A stretch of 64,000 bases of DNA from Oscillospiraceae bacterium (GTDB lineage Bacteria; Bacillota; Clostridia; Oscillospirales; CAG-272), in NCBI GenBank assembly GCA_015065455.1, contig SVQI01000003.1:81463-145462 (forward strand). The letters are read 5' to 3'. A model generated the notes under the pieces. That model was not told the origin of the DNA and did no database searches. It saw only the letters and a list, made by a program, of their open reading frames with translations. This document shows, piece by piece, positions 20,950 through 29,103 of the stretch. How positions within the stretch are numbered: position 1 is the stretch's first letter; each line of letters begins with the position of its first letter. The position numbers and the translations under genes are program-made.

Positions 20950-22191
20950 ATGAGTAATATTAAGGATATTTCGCTTGCGCAGTCGGGTGAGGATAAAATA
21001 AAATGGGTCGAAAGCTATATGCCCGTTTTGAATATAATAAAAAAGGAATTTGAACAGACAAAGCCTTTTGCCGGCAAAAGAATATCGATGTCTATTCATC
21101 TTGAGGCTAAAACAGCATTTTTGGCAAAGGTTTTGAAAGCCGGCGGTGCTGAGGTATACGTTACGGGTTGTAATCCTCTTTCGACACAGGATGATGTTGC
21201 GGCGGCGCTCGTTAAAGACGGTTTTGAGGTTAACGCATGGCGAGGTGTTAACGAAGAAGAATACAAAGCACACCTTATAAAAACCCTATCTCTTTGTCCT
21301 CACGTAATGATAGACGACGGGGGCGACTTGATAAACTTGCTTCAAGGGGAATGTCGCGAATACGGTAAGGATCTTATCGGTGGTTGCGAAGAAACAACAA
21401 CAGGCATTCACAGACTTAAAGCCAAGGAAGCTCAGGGTAAACTCGATTATACGATGATAAATATTAACGATGCCGACTGTAAGCACCTGTTTGATAACAG
21501 ATACGGAACGGGTCAATCTACGCTTGATGGCATAATGAACAGCACAAACCTCATAATTGCAGGAAAAACGGTTGTAATTGCCGGTTACGGCTGGTGTGGC
21601 AAAGGAATTGCTATGCGTGTAAAGGGTATGGGTGGAATCCCTGTTATAACCGAGATCGATAGCGTTAAAGCTATTGAGGCTGTTATGGACGGCTTTGCTG
21701 TAATGAAAATGGACGATGCTGCAAAAATCGGGGACTTGTTTATTACGGTTACCGGTTGCTGCGACGTAATAAGAAAAGAACACTTTGAAGTTATGAAAGA
21801 CGGTGTGCTTATATCAAATTCAGGTCATTTTGACTGTGAAATAGATAAGAAAGCTTTAGCTGAATGTGCTGTCGAGGTGTTCCATAGGAAGCCCAATATT
21901 ATGGGATACAGAATGAAGGATGGTCGAGTACTGAATCTTATGGCAGAGGGAAGGCTTGTTAATCTTGCAGCCGGAAACGGTCATCCCGCGGAAATAATGG
22001 ATATGAGCTTCAGTCTTCAGGCAAAATGTCTTGAATATCTCGTAAAAAACGAAGGCAAGATGGAGCACAGATTATACAGTGTGCCTGTTGATATCGATAA
22101 AAAGGTTGCAGAGCTTAAGCTTAAATCTCTTGGAATTACAATAGACGAATTAAGTAAAGAACAGATCGATTATTTAAACAAAGCTGAATAA
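20950..22191 (+). CDS. ahcY: Adenosylhomocysteinase, short (thermophile-type) form
   Basis: Splits S-adenosylhomocysteine into adenosine and homocysteine, removing the product of methyltransferases. 413 residues. Catalytic positions by comparison with the family: H50, DD at 122-123, E147/E148 (CEETTTG), K178, D182, N183; NAD loop GYGWCG at 212-217. The cysteine of the YGCRES motif is replaced (YGTGQS), and the C-terminal Lys/Tyr NAD-binding tail of long forms is missing, both as in Thermotoga-type enzymes. S-inosylhomocysteine hydrolase is an alternative for this clade. AGGAG lies 6 bases before the ATG. Confidence 0.9.
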   Translation: MSNIKDISLAQSGEDKIKWVESYMPVLNIIKKEFEQTKPFAGKRISMSIHLEAKTAFLAKVLKAGGAEVYVTGCNPLSTQDDVAAALVKDGFEVNAWRGVNEEEYKAHLIKTLSLCPHVMIDDGGDLINLLQGECREYGKDLIGGCEETTTGIHRLKAKEAQGKLDYTMININDADCKHLFDNRYGTGQSTLDGIMNSTNLIIAGKTVVIAGYGWCGKGIAMRVKGMGGIPVITEIDSVKAIEAVMDGFAVMKMDDAAKIGDLFITVTGCCDVIRKEHFEVMKDGVLISNSGHFDCEIDKKALAECAVEVFHRKPNIMGYRMKDGRVLNLMAEGRLVNLAAGNGHPAEIMDMSFSLQAKCLEYLVKNEGKMEHRLYSVPVDIDKKVAELKLKSLGITIDELSKEQIDYLNKAE

Positions 22192-22196
22192 AATCA

Positions 22197-22236
22197 TAAA
22201 AGGTGAGTAGGTTTTCTACTCACCTTTTGTGTTTGT
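22197..22236 (+). terminator. Terminator of SPFH-ahcY
   Basis: AAAAGGTGAGTAG / CTACTCACCTTTT, loop GTTTT, then TGTGTTTG. Confidence 0.82.
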
Positions 22237-22261
22237 TGAGAATAATATATAACAGTATATT
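22233..22261 (+). promoter_or_regulatory. Possible promoter of the LysM-GH18 gene
   Basis: TTGTTG, 17 bases, TATATT, starting at the end of the preceding terminator. It would give a very short leader to the ATG at 22281. Confidence 0.4.
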
Positions 22262-22280
22262 TATGAGAGAGGGCTATTAT

Positions 22281-23582
22281 ATGGTTATATATGTTGTTCA
22301 ACCTGGTGACACGCTCGAATCGATAGCAAGGGAATACGGTGTGCCACTGTCCAGACTGATTTCACAAAACGAGCTTACCGATACAGAAAATCTCGCTGTC
22401 GGTCAGACTATTGTGATATTATATGCGGAAGAAGTTTATACGGTCAGAAGCGGTGATACGTTAGCAAGCATAGCAAACTCCTATGGAACTACAATAAATA
22501 ACTTGCTTCAGAATAATCCTCAGCTTATGGGGAAAACTGAGGTTTTTGAAGGACAGACACTTATTATTTCTTATGATACACAAAAGCTTGGAAATATTGC
22601 CGTAAATGGATATATTTATCCTTTTGTTGATAGAGATACATTAATCCGAACATTGCCTTATTTAACGTATCTTACGCTTTTTACATATGGTTTTATGCCC
22701 AACGGAGAGCTTGTCGATAGAGGAATTACGGAGTTTGGTTTAAATGAGGATGAAATTATTTCTTTATCAAGAGAATACGGCGCAGCCCCGATTATGCATT
22801 TATCTACCTTGGGCGAAAACGGCCTTTTTAACAGTGAGCTAGGTAATGCTTTGTTGAATAATCCCGAAGCACAAAACGTATTGATTCAGAACATAGTTTC
22901 CAAAATGATCGAAAAAAATTATTACGGTCTTGATATAGATTTTGAATATCTTGATACAGCAAACAGAGACCTATATACAACATTTTTAAGCCGTGTTCAG
23001 CAGGCTATGTCTGAAAACGGATTTATACTTATCACAGCGTTAATACCTAAGGCTTCATCCGATCAACCGGGAGCATTATATGAATCCCACGATTACGGCG
23101 GAATAGGTGCTGTAAGTGATTACGTGTTGCTTATGACTTATGAATGGGGATATGCCTTCGGACCTCCTATGGCTGTAGCTCCGTTGAATGAGGTTGAACG
23201 AGTTGTGAGATATGCAGTGACTGAAATACCTTCTGATAAGATTTTTTTAGGTGTTCCGAATTATGCATACGATTGGCCTTTACCTTATGAAAGAGGTAAA
23301 ACAAAGGCGGAATCATTGACAAACGTTGATGCTGTAAATCTTGCTGTTAAAACCGGTTCTGTAATTATGTTTGATGAGTATATGCAAACTCCGTATTTTT
23401 TCTATAATCTTGATGGTGTAAGGCATGTTGTATGGTTTGACGATGCAAGAAGCATTGAAGAAAAGTTGAATTTAGTATCAAAATACAACTTATACGGCGC
23501 ATCGTATTGGAACGTAATGAAGTGGTTCCCGCAAAATTGGCTTGTATTAAATTCCATGTACAATATTGATAAAATACTGTAA
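22281..23582 (+). CDS. LysM - glycoside hydrolase 18 peptidoglycan hydrolase (SleL/YaaH-like)
   Basis: 433 residues from the ATG at 22281, which follows GAGAGAGGG; upstream in-frame codons run into a terminator. Two LysM peptidoglycan-binding modules (2-47, 51-97), then a GH18 barrel with the catalytic DxDxE as D218, D220, E222 (GLDIDFEYL). No signal peptide. This is the layout of the spore cortex-fragment-lytic N-acetylglucosaminidases SleL/YaaH, which suggests an endospore former or a descendant. It has its own terminator. Confidence 0.9.
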   Translation: MVIYVVQPGDTLESIAREYGVPLSRLISQNELTDTENLAVGQTIVILYAEEVYTVRSGDTLASIANSYGTTINNLLQNNPQLMGKTEVFEGQTLIISYDTQKLGNIAVNGYIYPFVDRDTLIRTLPYLTYLTLFTYGFMPNGELVDRGITEFGLNEDEIISLSREYGAAPIMHLSTLGENGLFNSELGNALLNNPEAQNVLIQNIVSKMIEKNYYGLDIDFEYLDTANRDLYTTFLSRVQQAMSENGFILITALIPKASSDQPGALYESHDYGGIGAVSDYVLLMTYEWGYAFGPPMAVAPLNEVERVVRYAVTEIPSDKIFLGVPNYAYDWPLPYERGKTKAESLTNVDAVNLAVKTGSVIMFDEYMQTPYFFYNLDGVRHVVWFDDARSIEEKLNLVSKYNLYGASYWNVMKWFPQNWLVLNSMYNIDKIL

Positions 23583-23586
23583 AAAC

Positions 23587-23620
23587 AAAAAAGTCTGCCT
23601 TTGTGGCAGACTTTTTTGTA
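23587..23620 (+). terminator. Terminator of the LysM-GH18 gene
   Basis: GTCTGCC / GGCAGAC stem, 5-base loop, T6, with an A-tract in front so it may also act on the opposing 43-residue gene. Confidence 0.85.
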
Positions 23621-23626
23621 TTAAAT

Positions 23627-23758
23627 TTATTTTTTTAGGTTTGTAAAATAATTAAGGAGATAAACCGATGCTATTATTGCTGAAATAACAACGAAAATAC
23701 CAACCATACCTTTAAGCGCAAAGGGCAGTGTATACAAAAAATTATCAATACTAAACAT
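23627..23758 (-). CDS. OadG-like small single-pass subunit of a sodium-pumping decarboxylase
   Basis: 43 residues, below usual ORF limits. It begins MFSIDNFLYTLPFALKGMV and continues as one hydrophobic helix with a KK end. GGAGG lies 7 bases before the ATG. It starts 21 bases after the decarboxylase beta-subunit stop. Size, single helix and context match the small OadG-related gamma subunits that assemble with the beta subunit. Supported by start signal, reading frame and context; no search was done. Confidence 0.75.
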   Translation of the reverse strand: MFSIDNFLYTLPFALKGMVGIFVVISAIIASVYLLNYFTNLKK

Positions 23759-23779
23759 TATACTTCCTCCATATATCTA

Positions 23780-24904
23780 TTAACCAAAGAAGTTAAGGAT
23801 CAAGCCACCCGCAATAACGGATGCAATCTGTCCTGAAACGTTAGCTCCTGCAGCATGCATAAGAAGGAAGTTCTGATTGTCTTCCTTGAGTCCCATTTTG
23901 TGTACAACACGTGCAGACATCGGGAATGCGGATATACCTGCAGCACCAATCATAGGATTGATCTTGTTCTTTGAGAAAAGATTCAGGAATTTTGCAAACA
24001 AAACACCGCCGAATGTATCAAATACAAATGCTACAAGTCCGAGAGAAAGGATCAAAAATGTATCCCATGTCAAGAACTGGCCATATTGCATCTTGGTAGC
24101 AACGGTCAAGCCAAGCAACAAAGTGATAAGGTTTGCAAGAACCTTTTGTGCTGTTTCTGAAAGGGAATTGAGAACTCCACATTCACGGATGAGGTTTCCG
24201 AACATAAGGAATCCAATAAGTGCAAGTGACTGGGGAGAAACAAGACCTGTAATTATTGTTACAACGATAGGGAAAAGAATTTTTGTGAGCTTTGTTACGT
24301 TCTTACCCTTTGTGTTCATACGGATAAGTCTTTCTTTCTTCGTTGTAAGAAGTCTGATAACAGGGGGCTGTACAATTGGAACAAGCGCCATATACGAATA
24401 TGCGGCAACTATAATTGCGCCTATATACTTTGATTCGAGTACGTTTGCCACGAAAATAGATGTAGGACCGTCAGCTGCTCCAATAATAGCTATTGATGCA
24501 GCATCATTGATTTCAAATCCAAAGAGTGATGCCATTGTTAATGTAAAGAATATGCCAAACTGTGCTGCAGCGCCGAATAAGAACAGCTTAGGATTTGTCA
24601 ATAGCGGTTCAAAGTCGATCATAGCGCCAATGCCGATAAATAAAAGCAACGGGAAAAGTTCGTTTGCAATTCCGGCATTAAACAAGATGTCAATAGCACC
24701 TTCTTCGCCGATTGCACCTGATAGGGGAAGGTTTACGAGGATTGCACCAAAACCCATTGGTAGAAGAAGGGTAGGTTCCATATCTTTTTTGATTGCAAGA
24801 TAGATCAACAGTCCACCGATCAACCACATAACGCAGTGTTGCCAACGGATTTCAAAAAGGTTACCGAAACCCATTTCAACAATAAAATCTTTTACTTGTG
24901 TCAT
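23780..24904 (-). CDS. Sodium ion-translocating decarboxylase, beta subunit
   Basis: 374-residue polytopic protein of the OadB/GcdB/MmdB family, in which decarboxylation of a carboxybiotin drives Na+ export. Family motifs: GAADGPTSIFVANVL (with the conserved Asp) and GAAGISAFPMSARVVHKMG near the C-terminus, with roughly 9-10 hydrophobic helices. No carboxyltransferase alpha subunit or biotin carrier lies in the window, so the substrate (oxaloacetate, methylmalonyl-CoA or glutaconyl-CoA) cannot be told. Downstream of dapB by 57 bases. Confidence 0.9.
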   Translation of the reverse strand: MTQVKDFIVEMGFGNLFEIRWQHCVMWLIGGLLIYLAIKKDMEPTLLLPMGFGAILVNLPLSGAIGEEGAIDILFNAGIANELFPLLLFIGIGAMIDFEPLLTNPKLFLFGAAAQFGIFFTLTMASLFGFEINDAASIAIIGAADGPTSIFVANVLESKYIGAIIVAAYSYMALVPIVQPPVIRLLTTKKERLIRMNTKGKNVTKLTKILFPIVVTIITGLVSPQSLALIGFLMFGNLIRECGVLNSLSETAQKVLANLITLLLGLTVATKMQYGQFLTWDTFLILSLGLVAFVFDTFGGVLFAKFLNLFSKNKINPMIGAAGISAFPMSARVVHKMGLKEDNQNFLLMHAAGANVSGQIASVIAGGLILNFFG

Positions 24905-24961
24905 TTCTGTTTGTGTCTCCTTTATATTTTTGGGTAAATTTATTATAAACTTATTAGATGC

Positions 24962-25726
24962 TTAAAGAATGGAATTAACGATGTCGTTCATATTGTAAAG
25001 ACCTGGTTCTTTGCCGATTATAAACTGAGCGGCTCTGATTGCTCCTTCGGCAAAAACATCTCTCGACGATGCTGAGTGAGAAAGCTTTATGATCTCGTCT
25101 TTTCCTGCAAAAATGACCTCGTGTTCACCAACAATTGTTCCACCTCTGATAGCGTGAAGACCGATTTCTGACTGTTGTCTCTTTTTATGCTCCGTATGTC
25201 TGTCATATACATATTCGGTTTCGATTTCTCTTGTTTCTTTTAGTGCATCTGCAATCATAAGAGCAGTTCCGCTGGGAGCGTCAAGCTTTTGGTTGTGGTG
25301 TTGTTCGATTATTTCAATATCAAATGCCGTTCCGAGAGAGAGACATGCTTTTTTTGCCAATGCAATAAGAAGATTTATACCAAGAGACATATTTCTTGAG
25401 TAAAATACAGGAATAACCTCTGAGGCTTTTTTTATTGCTTCTGTTTCCTCGGGGGTGTGTCCTGTCGTTGATACAACGATAGGTAGGTTTCTTTTGATTG
25501 CATAATTAAGTAAACCCTCTGTTGCGGTATGAAACGAGAAATCAACGATAACGTCGCAATTGCCGTTAAATTCATCTGCTGACGTAAACGTAGGAAATTC
25601 CGATGAATTTTTATTGTTTATTACGTCAATACCGGCAACTATATTGCATGAGGGATTGTTTGAAACTGATTTCACGACAGCGTTGCCCATTCTGCCGTTA
25701 CAGCCTGTAAGTAATATATTTACCAT
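24962..25726 (-). CDS. dapB: 4-hydroxy-tetrahydrodipicolinate reductase
   Basis: NAD(P)H-dependent second committed step of lysine/diaminopimelate synthesis. 254 residues. Nucleotide loop GCNGRMG (8-14), catalytic EQHHNQKLDAPSGTAL, and the C-terminal GxR segment (IRGGTIVGEHEV). 34 bases after dapA, same riboswitch-controlled transcript. Confidence 0.96.
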   Translation of the reverse strand: MVNILLTGCNGRMGNAVVKSVSNNPSCNIVAGIDVINNKNSSEFPTFTSADEFNGNCDVIVDFSFHTATEGLLNYAIKRNLPIVVSTTGHTPEETEAIKKASEVIPVFYSRNMSLGINLLIALAKKACLSLGTAFDIEIIEQHHNQKLDAPSGTALMIADALKETREIETEYVYDRHTEHKKRQQSEIGLHAIRGGTIVGEHEVIFAGKDEIIKLSHSASSRDVFAEGAIRAAQFIIGKEPGLYNMNDIVNSIL

Positions 25727-25760
25727 TTTTCAATTCCTTTGTTTTTATTGTCCGTTTTAA

Positions 25761-26645
25761 TTATATCAAGTTGTGCTTCTTCAAAGCCGCTGTGAGTCTT
25801 GCTTTTGTGTTTTCTTCCATTTCGCAGAGGGGAAGTCTCATTTCGTCAGTACACATACCCATAAGAGCGCACGCTGTTTTTGCGGGAATGGGGTTCACTT
25901 CACAGAACAAAGCATTAACGAGATCAAGAAGTTTGAGCTGAAGTGCCGCGCTTTCTTTAACCTTACCTTTGAAGTATAGTTCACATATATCGTGTGTTTC
26001 TTTAGGCATTACATTTGAAAGAACAGAGATAACGCCCTTGCCGCCCAAAGAAAGAATAGGAACGATCTGGTCATCGTTTCCGCTGTAAATAGGGAGATTA
26101 TCGCCAAGTTCTGCAGCAATTTCTGCAATAGCGCTAATATTACCCGAAGCTTCTTTAACAGCAACTATGTTTTCGTGTTTAGCGAGCTCCTTGTACACGG
26201 GAAGGGAAATGTTGCATCCGGTACGTGAAGGAACGTTATAAAGTATAACGGGTTTTGTGATCGAATCAGCAATAGCTGTAAATGATTTAATAAGACCCTT
26301 GGGTGTAGCTTTGTTGTAATAGGGGGTAACAACGAGTACAGCGTCAGCGCCAACGTCGCAGCTGTATTTAGAAAGCTCGATGGCATAATCTGTGTCGTTG
26401 CTTCCTGTGCCTGCAATAACGGGAACTCTGCCTGCAGTTCTTTCAACTGCGAATCTGATACAGCCGCGGTGTTCGTCGTCTGTTAATGTTGATGCTTCAC
26501 CTGTTGTTCCGCAAATTACAATTGCATCAGTTTTGTTGTTGATTTGGAAATCAATAAGATTTCCAAGTGCGTCGTAATCGACTGTTCCGTTTTTAAATGG
26601 GGTAACGATTGCTACTGCAGCGCCTTCAAATACTAATTTTTTCAT
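25761..26645 (-). CDS. dapA: 4-hydroxy-tetrahydrodipicolinate synthase
   Basis: Condenses aspartate semialdehyde with pyruvate. 294 residues. Schiff-base lysine K164 (VAVKEASGN), Y136 (ILYNVPSRTG), T47-T48 (CGTTGE) and R141 are all present. Its mRNA leader holds a lysine riboswitch and terminator, so it is switched off by lysine. Confidence 0.97.
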   Translation of the reverse strand: MKKLVFEGAAVAIVTPFKNGTVDYDALGNLIDFQINNKTDAIVICGTTGEASTLTDDEHRGCIRFAVERTAGRVPVIAGTGSNDTDYAIELSKYSCDVGADAVLVVTPYYNKATPKGLIKSFTAIADSITKPVILYNVPSRTGCNISLPVYKELAKHENIVAVKEASGNISAIAEIAAELGDNLPIYSGNDDQIVPILSLGGKGVISVLSNVMPKETHDICELYFKGKVKESAALQLKLLDLVNALFCEVNPIPAKTACALMGMCTDEMRLPLCEMEENTKARLTAALKKHNLI

Positions 26646-26663
26646 GGTAATACTCCTTTTTTT

Positions 26664-26698
26664 GATAAAAAATAAAAAAACCGGTTGAAAACCAGCTT
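26664..26698 (-). terminator. Riboswitch-controlled terminator before dapA
   Basis: Minus strand AAGCTGGTT / AACCGGTTT stem with a 3-base loop and a T7-A-T6 tail, ending about 20 bases before the dapA start. It is the expression platform of the upstream lysine riboswitch. Confidence 0.8.
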
Positions 26699-26760
26699 AC
26701 CATGTAATATAATATAAACGATGTTCAAAACTACGGGTCGTCGTGTTGATTATAATACAT

Positions 26761-26930
26761 GATAGCCCTCCATCAGATACGCTGATGACAGTCCGACACT
26801 TATTGAGTGCCGGCCCAGCCCTACGCATTAAACCGCTTATATGCGAAAGACTTCGGCGAGTTCACCTTTCGGTACGTATAAACGGCAGCGGAGCCTGTAC
26901 ATACCTATTCTTTGAATTCGCACCTCTATC
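26761..26930 (-). ncRNA. Lysine riboswitch (L-box)
   Basis: Minus strand, about 170 bases. P1 is closed by GATAG (26926-26930) and CTATC (26761-26765). It carries the characteristic conserved core, including AGGTGCGAA at the 5' side, GAAAGGTGAACTCGCCGAAG in the middle and GGAGGGCTATC at the 3' side, with several hairpins between. Promoter directly in front and terminator then dapA behind. Lysine binding should favour the terminator. Recognition from memory of the family consensus; strong. Confidence 0.93.
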
Positions 26931-26938
26931 TAACATAT

Positions 26939-26967
26939 ATGATATCATTTCATATTGTTTTTGTCAA
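26939..26967 (-). promoter_or_regulatory. Promoter of the riboswitch-dapA-dapB transcript
   Basis: Minus strand TTGACA (26962-26967), 17 bases, TATCAT (26939-26944). The start falls right at the 5' side of riboswitch P1. Confidence 0.85.
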
Positions 26968-27010
26968 TAGATTTTTCGATATATCGACACGAAAGGATAA
27001 GCATATTTAA

Positions 27011-28072
27011 ATGATTGTAAACAAACTGCATAACACTGATCTGAAAAAAAGTGATTTTTGGTATGACCTTCCCGAAGAATTGATCGCACAGACTCCTCTG
27101 AAACAGAGGGATTCGTCAAGACTCCTTGTTTTAAACAGAGATAACGGAATCATAGAACATCGTATCTTCAAGGATATTGTCGACTACTTTAACGAAGGTG
27201 ATGTTCTTGTTATAAACAATTCTAAAGTAATTCCCGCAAGACTGATTGGCAAAAAAAGCGATAGCGGGATTGACGTTGAGGTTTTCTTGCTGAAAAATAT
27301 AGAGCTCGATGTCTGGGAGGTTATGACTTATCCCGGAAGAAGAACTAAGATTGGTACTAGTATAGTATTCGCGGATGGTAAGCTTCGTGCAGAGGTTATT
27401 GATATTGTTGACGGCGGAAACAGAATTGTCAGATTTGATTATGATAAATCCAATACTCTGATGGCGTTGATTGATGAGATTGGTAATATGCCTTTGCCGC
27501 CTTATATAAAAGAAAAGCTTGAAGATAGCTCTAGGTACCAGACGGTCTATGCAAAATATGACGGTTCATCTGCAGCGCCTACGGCAGGGCTTCACTTTAC
27601 AGAAGAATTGTTCGCAGCACTAAGAGAAAAGGGTGTTAAAATCGCTCCTGTTATGCTGCACGTTGGACTTGGAACGTTCAGGCCTGTAAAAGAAGAAAAA
27701 ATAATGGACCACGTTATGCATTCTGAGTACTTTTCAGTATCGAAAGAAAGTGCAGATATAATTAATAATTGCAAAAAGAACGGTGGCAGAGTTATTGCTG
27801 TGGGAACGACATCTTGCAGAACACTCGAAAGTGCCTCGGATAATGACGGAACCGTAAAAGCTATGTCGGGAGACACCGGGATTTTTATTTATCCGGGATA
27901 TAAATTTAAAGTTGTAGACAAGCTTATAACAAATTTTCATTTACCTGAAAGTACGCTTATGATGCTTGTTTCTGCCTTTTCTAACAGAGAAACGGTTTTA
28001 GATGCTTATAGAGTTGCTGTTGAAGAAAAATACAGATTTTTCTCATTCGGTGATGCAATGCTTATCTTATAA
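27011..28072 (+). CDS. queA: S-adenosylmethionine:tRNA ribosyltransferase-isomerase
   Basis: Adds the ribosyl moiety of SAM to preQ1 in tRNA, giving epoxyqueuosine. 353 residues, typical of QueA. Motifs: [32 protein letters not shown] and [18 protein letters not shown] precedes the ATG. A 12-base palindrome, TCGATATATCGA (26976-26987), lies just upstream. 29 bases before miaA; other queuosine genes are not in the window. Confidence 0.96.
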   Translation: MIVNKLHNTDLKKSDFWYDLPEELIAQTPLKQRDSSRLLVLNRDNGIIEHRIFKDIVDYFNEGDVLVINNSKVIPARLIGKKSDSGIDVEVFLLKNIELDVWEVMTYPGRRTKIGTSIVFADGKLRAEVIDIVDGGNRIVRFDYDKSNTLMALIDEIGNMPLPPYIKEKLEDSSRYQTVYAKYDGSSAAPTAGLHFTEELFAALREKGVKIAPVMLHVGLGTFRPVKEEKIMDHVMHSEYFSVSKESADIINNCKKNGGRVIAVGTTSCRTLESASDNDGTVKAMSGDTGIFIYPGYKFKVVDKLITNFHLPESTLMMLVSAFSNRETVLDAYRVAVEEKYRFFSFGDAMLIL

Positions 28073-28101
28073 AAAAGATGTTTTATTGAGGTTTTTTAGA
28101 T

Positions 28102-29037
28102 ATGAAAACTAAAGTTGCAGCAGTTGTGGGTCCTACAGCTTCGGGAAAAACTGCTTTATCTATTGAGTTGGCAAAACAAATGAACGGTGAAATAATTTCA
28201 TGCGATTCAATGCAAATCTACAAATTTATGGATATAGGAACTGCTAAACCAACCAAAGAAGAAATGAGTAATATTCCACATCATTTAATTGATATTATTA
28301 CACCCGATGTTGAATTCTCTTGTGCTGATTATTCTGTTCTTGCCAAGGCAAAAATAGAGGAAATCAATAATAGGGGGAAATTACCTATTTTTTGCGGAGG
28401 AACGGGGCTTTATGTTGACCACGTTTTGTCAAATACAACATTTTCGGATGCGGGTAGAGATGAAGATTACAGAAAACTTCTTGAAACAAAGATAAACGAA
28501 GAAGGAATAGAAGAAGTATATAATCTTTTGAAGACTATTGATCCTGAAAGCGCAATGTCTATTCATAAAAATAATACAAAAAGGGTGATTCGGGCATTGG
28601 AGATTTTCCACGTTACCGGTAAAACAAAAACCGAATGGGACAGAGAATCAAAAGGTTATGAAACACCTTATGATTCAACCATGATATGCCTTGATTTTCG
28701 AGACAGAGACAAGCTATATGAGCGGATCAACAAGAGGGTAGACCTAATGATTGAAGCGGGTCTTGTTGAAGAAGTTCGTTCATTGTTATTTGATGGAAAA
28801 TATAAGCTTTCGAATACTGCCGGCCAGGGGATTGGGTATAAAGAGATTATTGAATATTTAAACGGTGACATTTCTCTTGAAGACGCGATCGAAAAAATAA
28901 AAAAAGGCACAAGGAATTACGCTAAAAGACAACTTACATGGTTCAAAAGATATGATAATTGTAATCGCATTTACGTAGATGAATGCAAGAATTTTGACGA
29001 GATTGTAAATATTGCAAAAATGACGTTATGCAATTGA
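28102..29037 (+). CDS. miaA: tRNA dimethylallyltransferase
   Basis: Isopentenylates A37 of tRNAs reading UNN codons. 311 residues, typical. P-loop GPTASGKT (10-17), DSMQIYKFMDIGTAKP and the C-terminal RNYAKRQLTWFKR (RNA/prenyl-transfer region). Its last codons overlap the -35 box of the next promoter. Confidence 0.96.
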   Translation: MKTKVAAVVGPTASGKTALSIELAKQMNGEIISCDSMQIYKFMDIGTAKPTKEEMSNIPHHLIDIITPDVEFSCADYSVLAKAKIEEINNRGKLPIFCGGTGLYVDHVLSNTTFSDAGRDEDYRKLLETKINEEGIEEVYNLLKTIDPESAMSIHKNNTKRVIRALEIFHVTGKTKTEWDRESKGYETPYDSTMICLDFRDRDKLYERINKRVDLMIEAGLVEEVRSLLFDGKYKLSNTAGQGIGYKEIIEYLNGDISLEDAIEKIKKGTRNYAKRQLTWFKRYDNCNRIYVDECKNFDEIVNIAKMTLCN

Positions 29038-29062
29038 AATTTTTTTATAATTGTGATATAAT
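29034..29062 (+). promoter_or_regulatory. Promoter of the HlyD-like/yggS/sepF block
   Basis: TTGAAA (29034-29039, over the miaA stop), 17 bases, TATAAT (29057-29062) with extended TGA. Predicted start near 29069. Confidence 0.8.
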
Positions 29063-29103
29063 TAAATAAATATATAGTTATACATTTGAAAGGAGCGAGG
29101 GAA

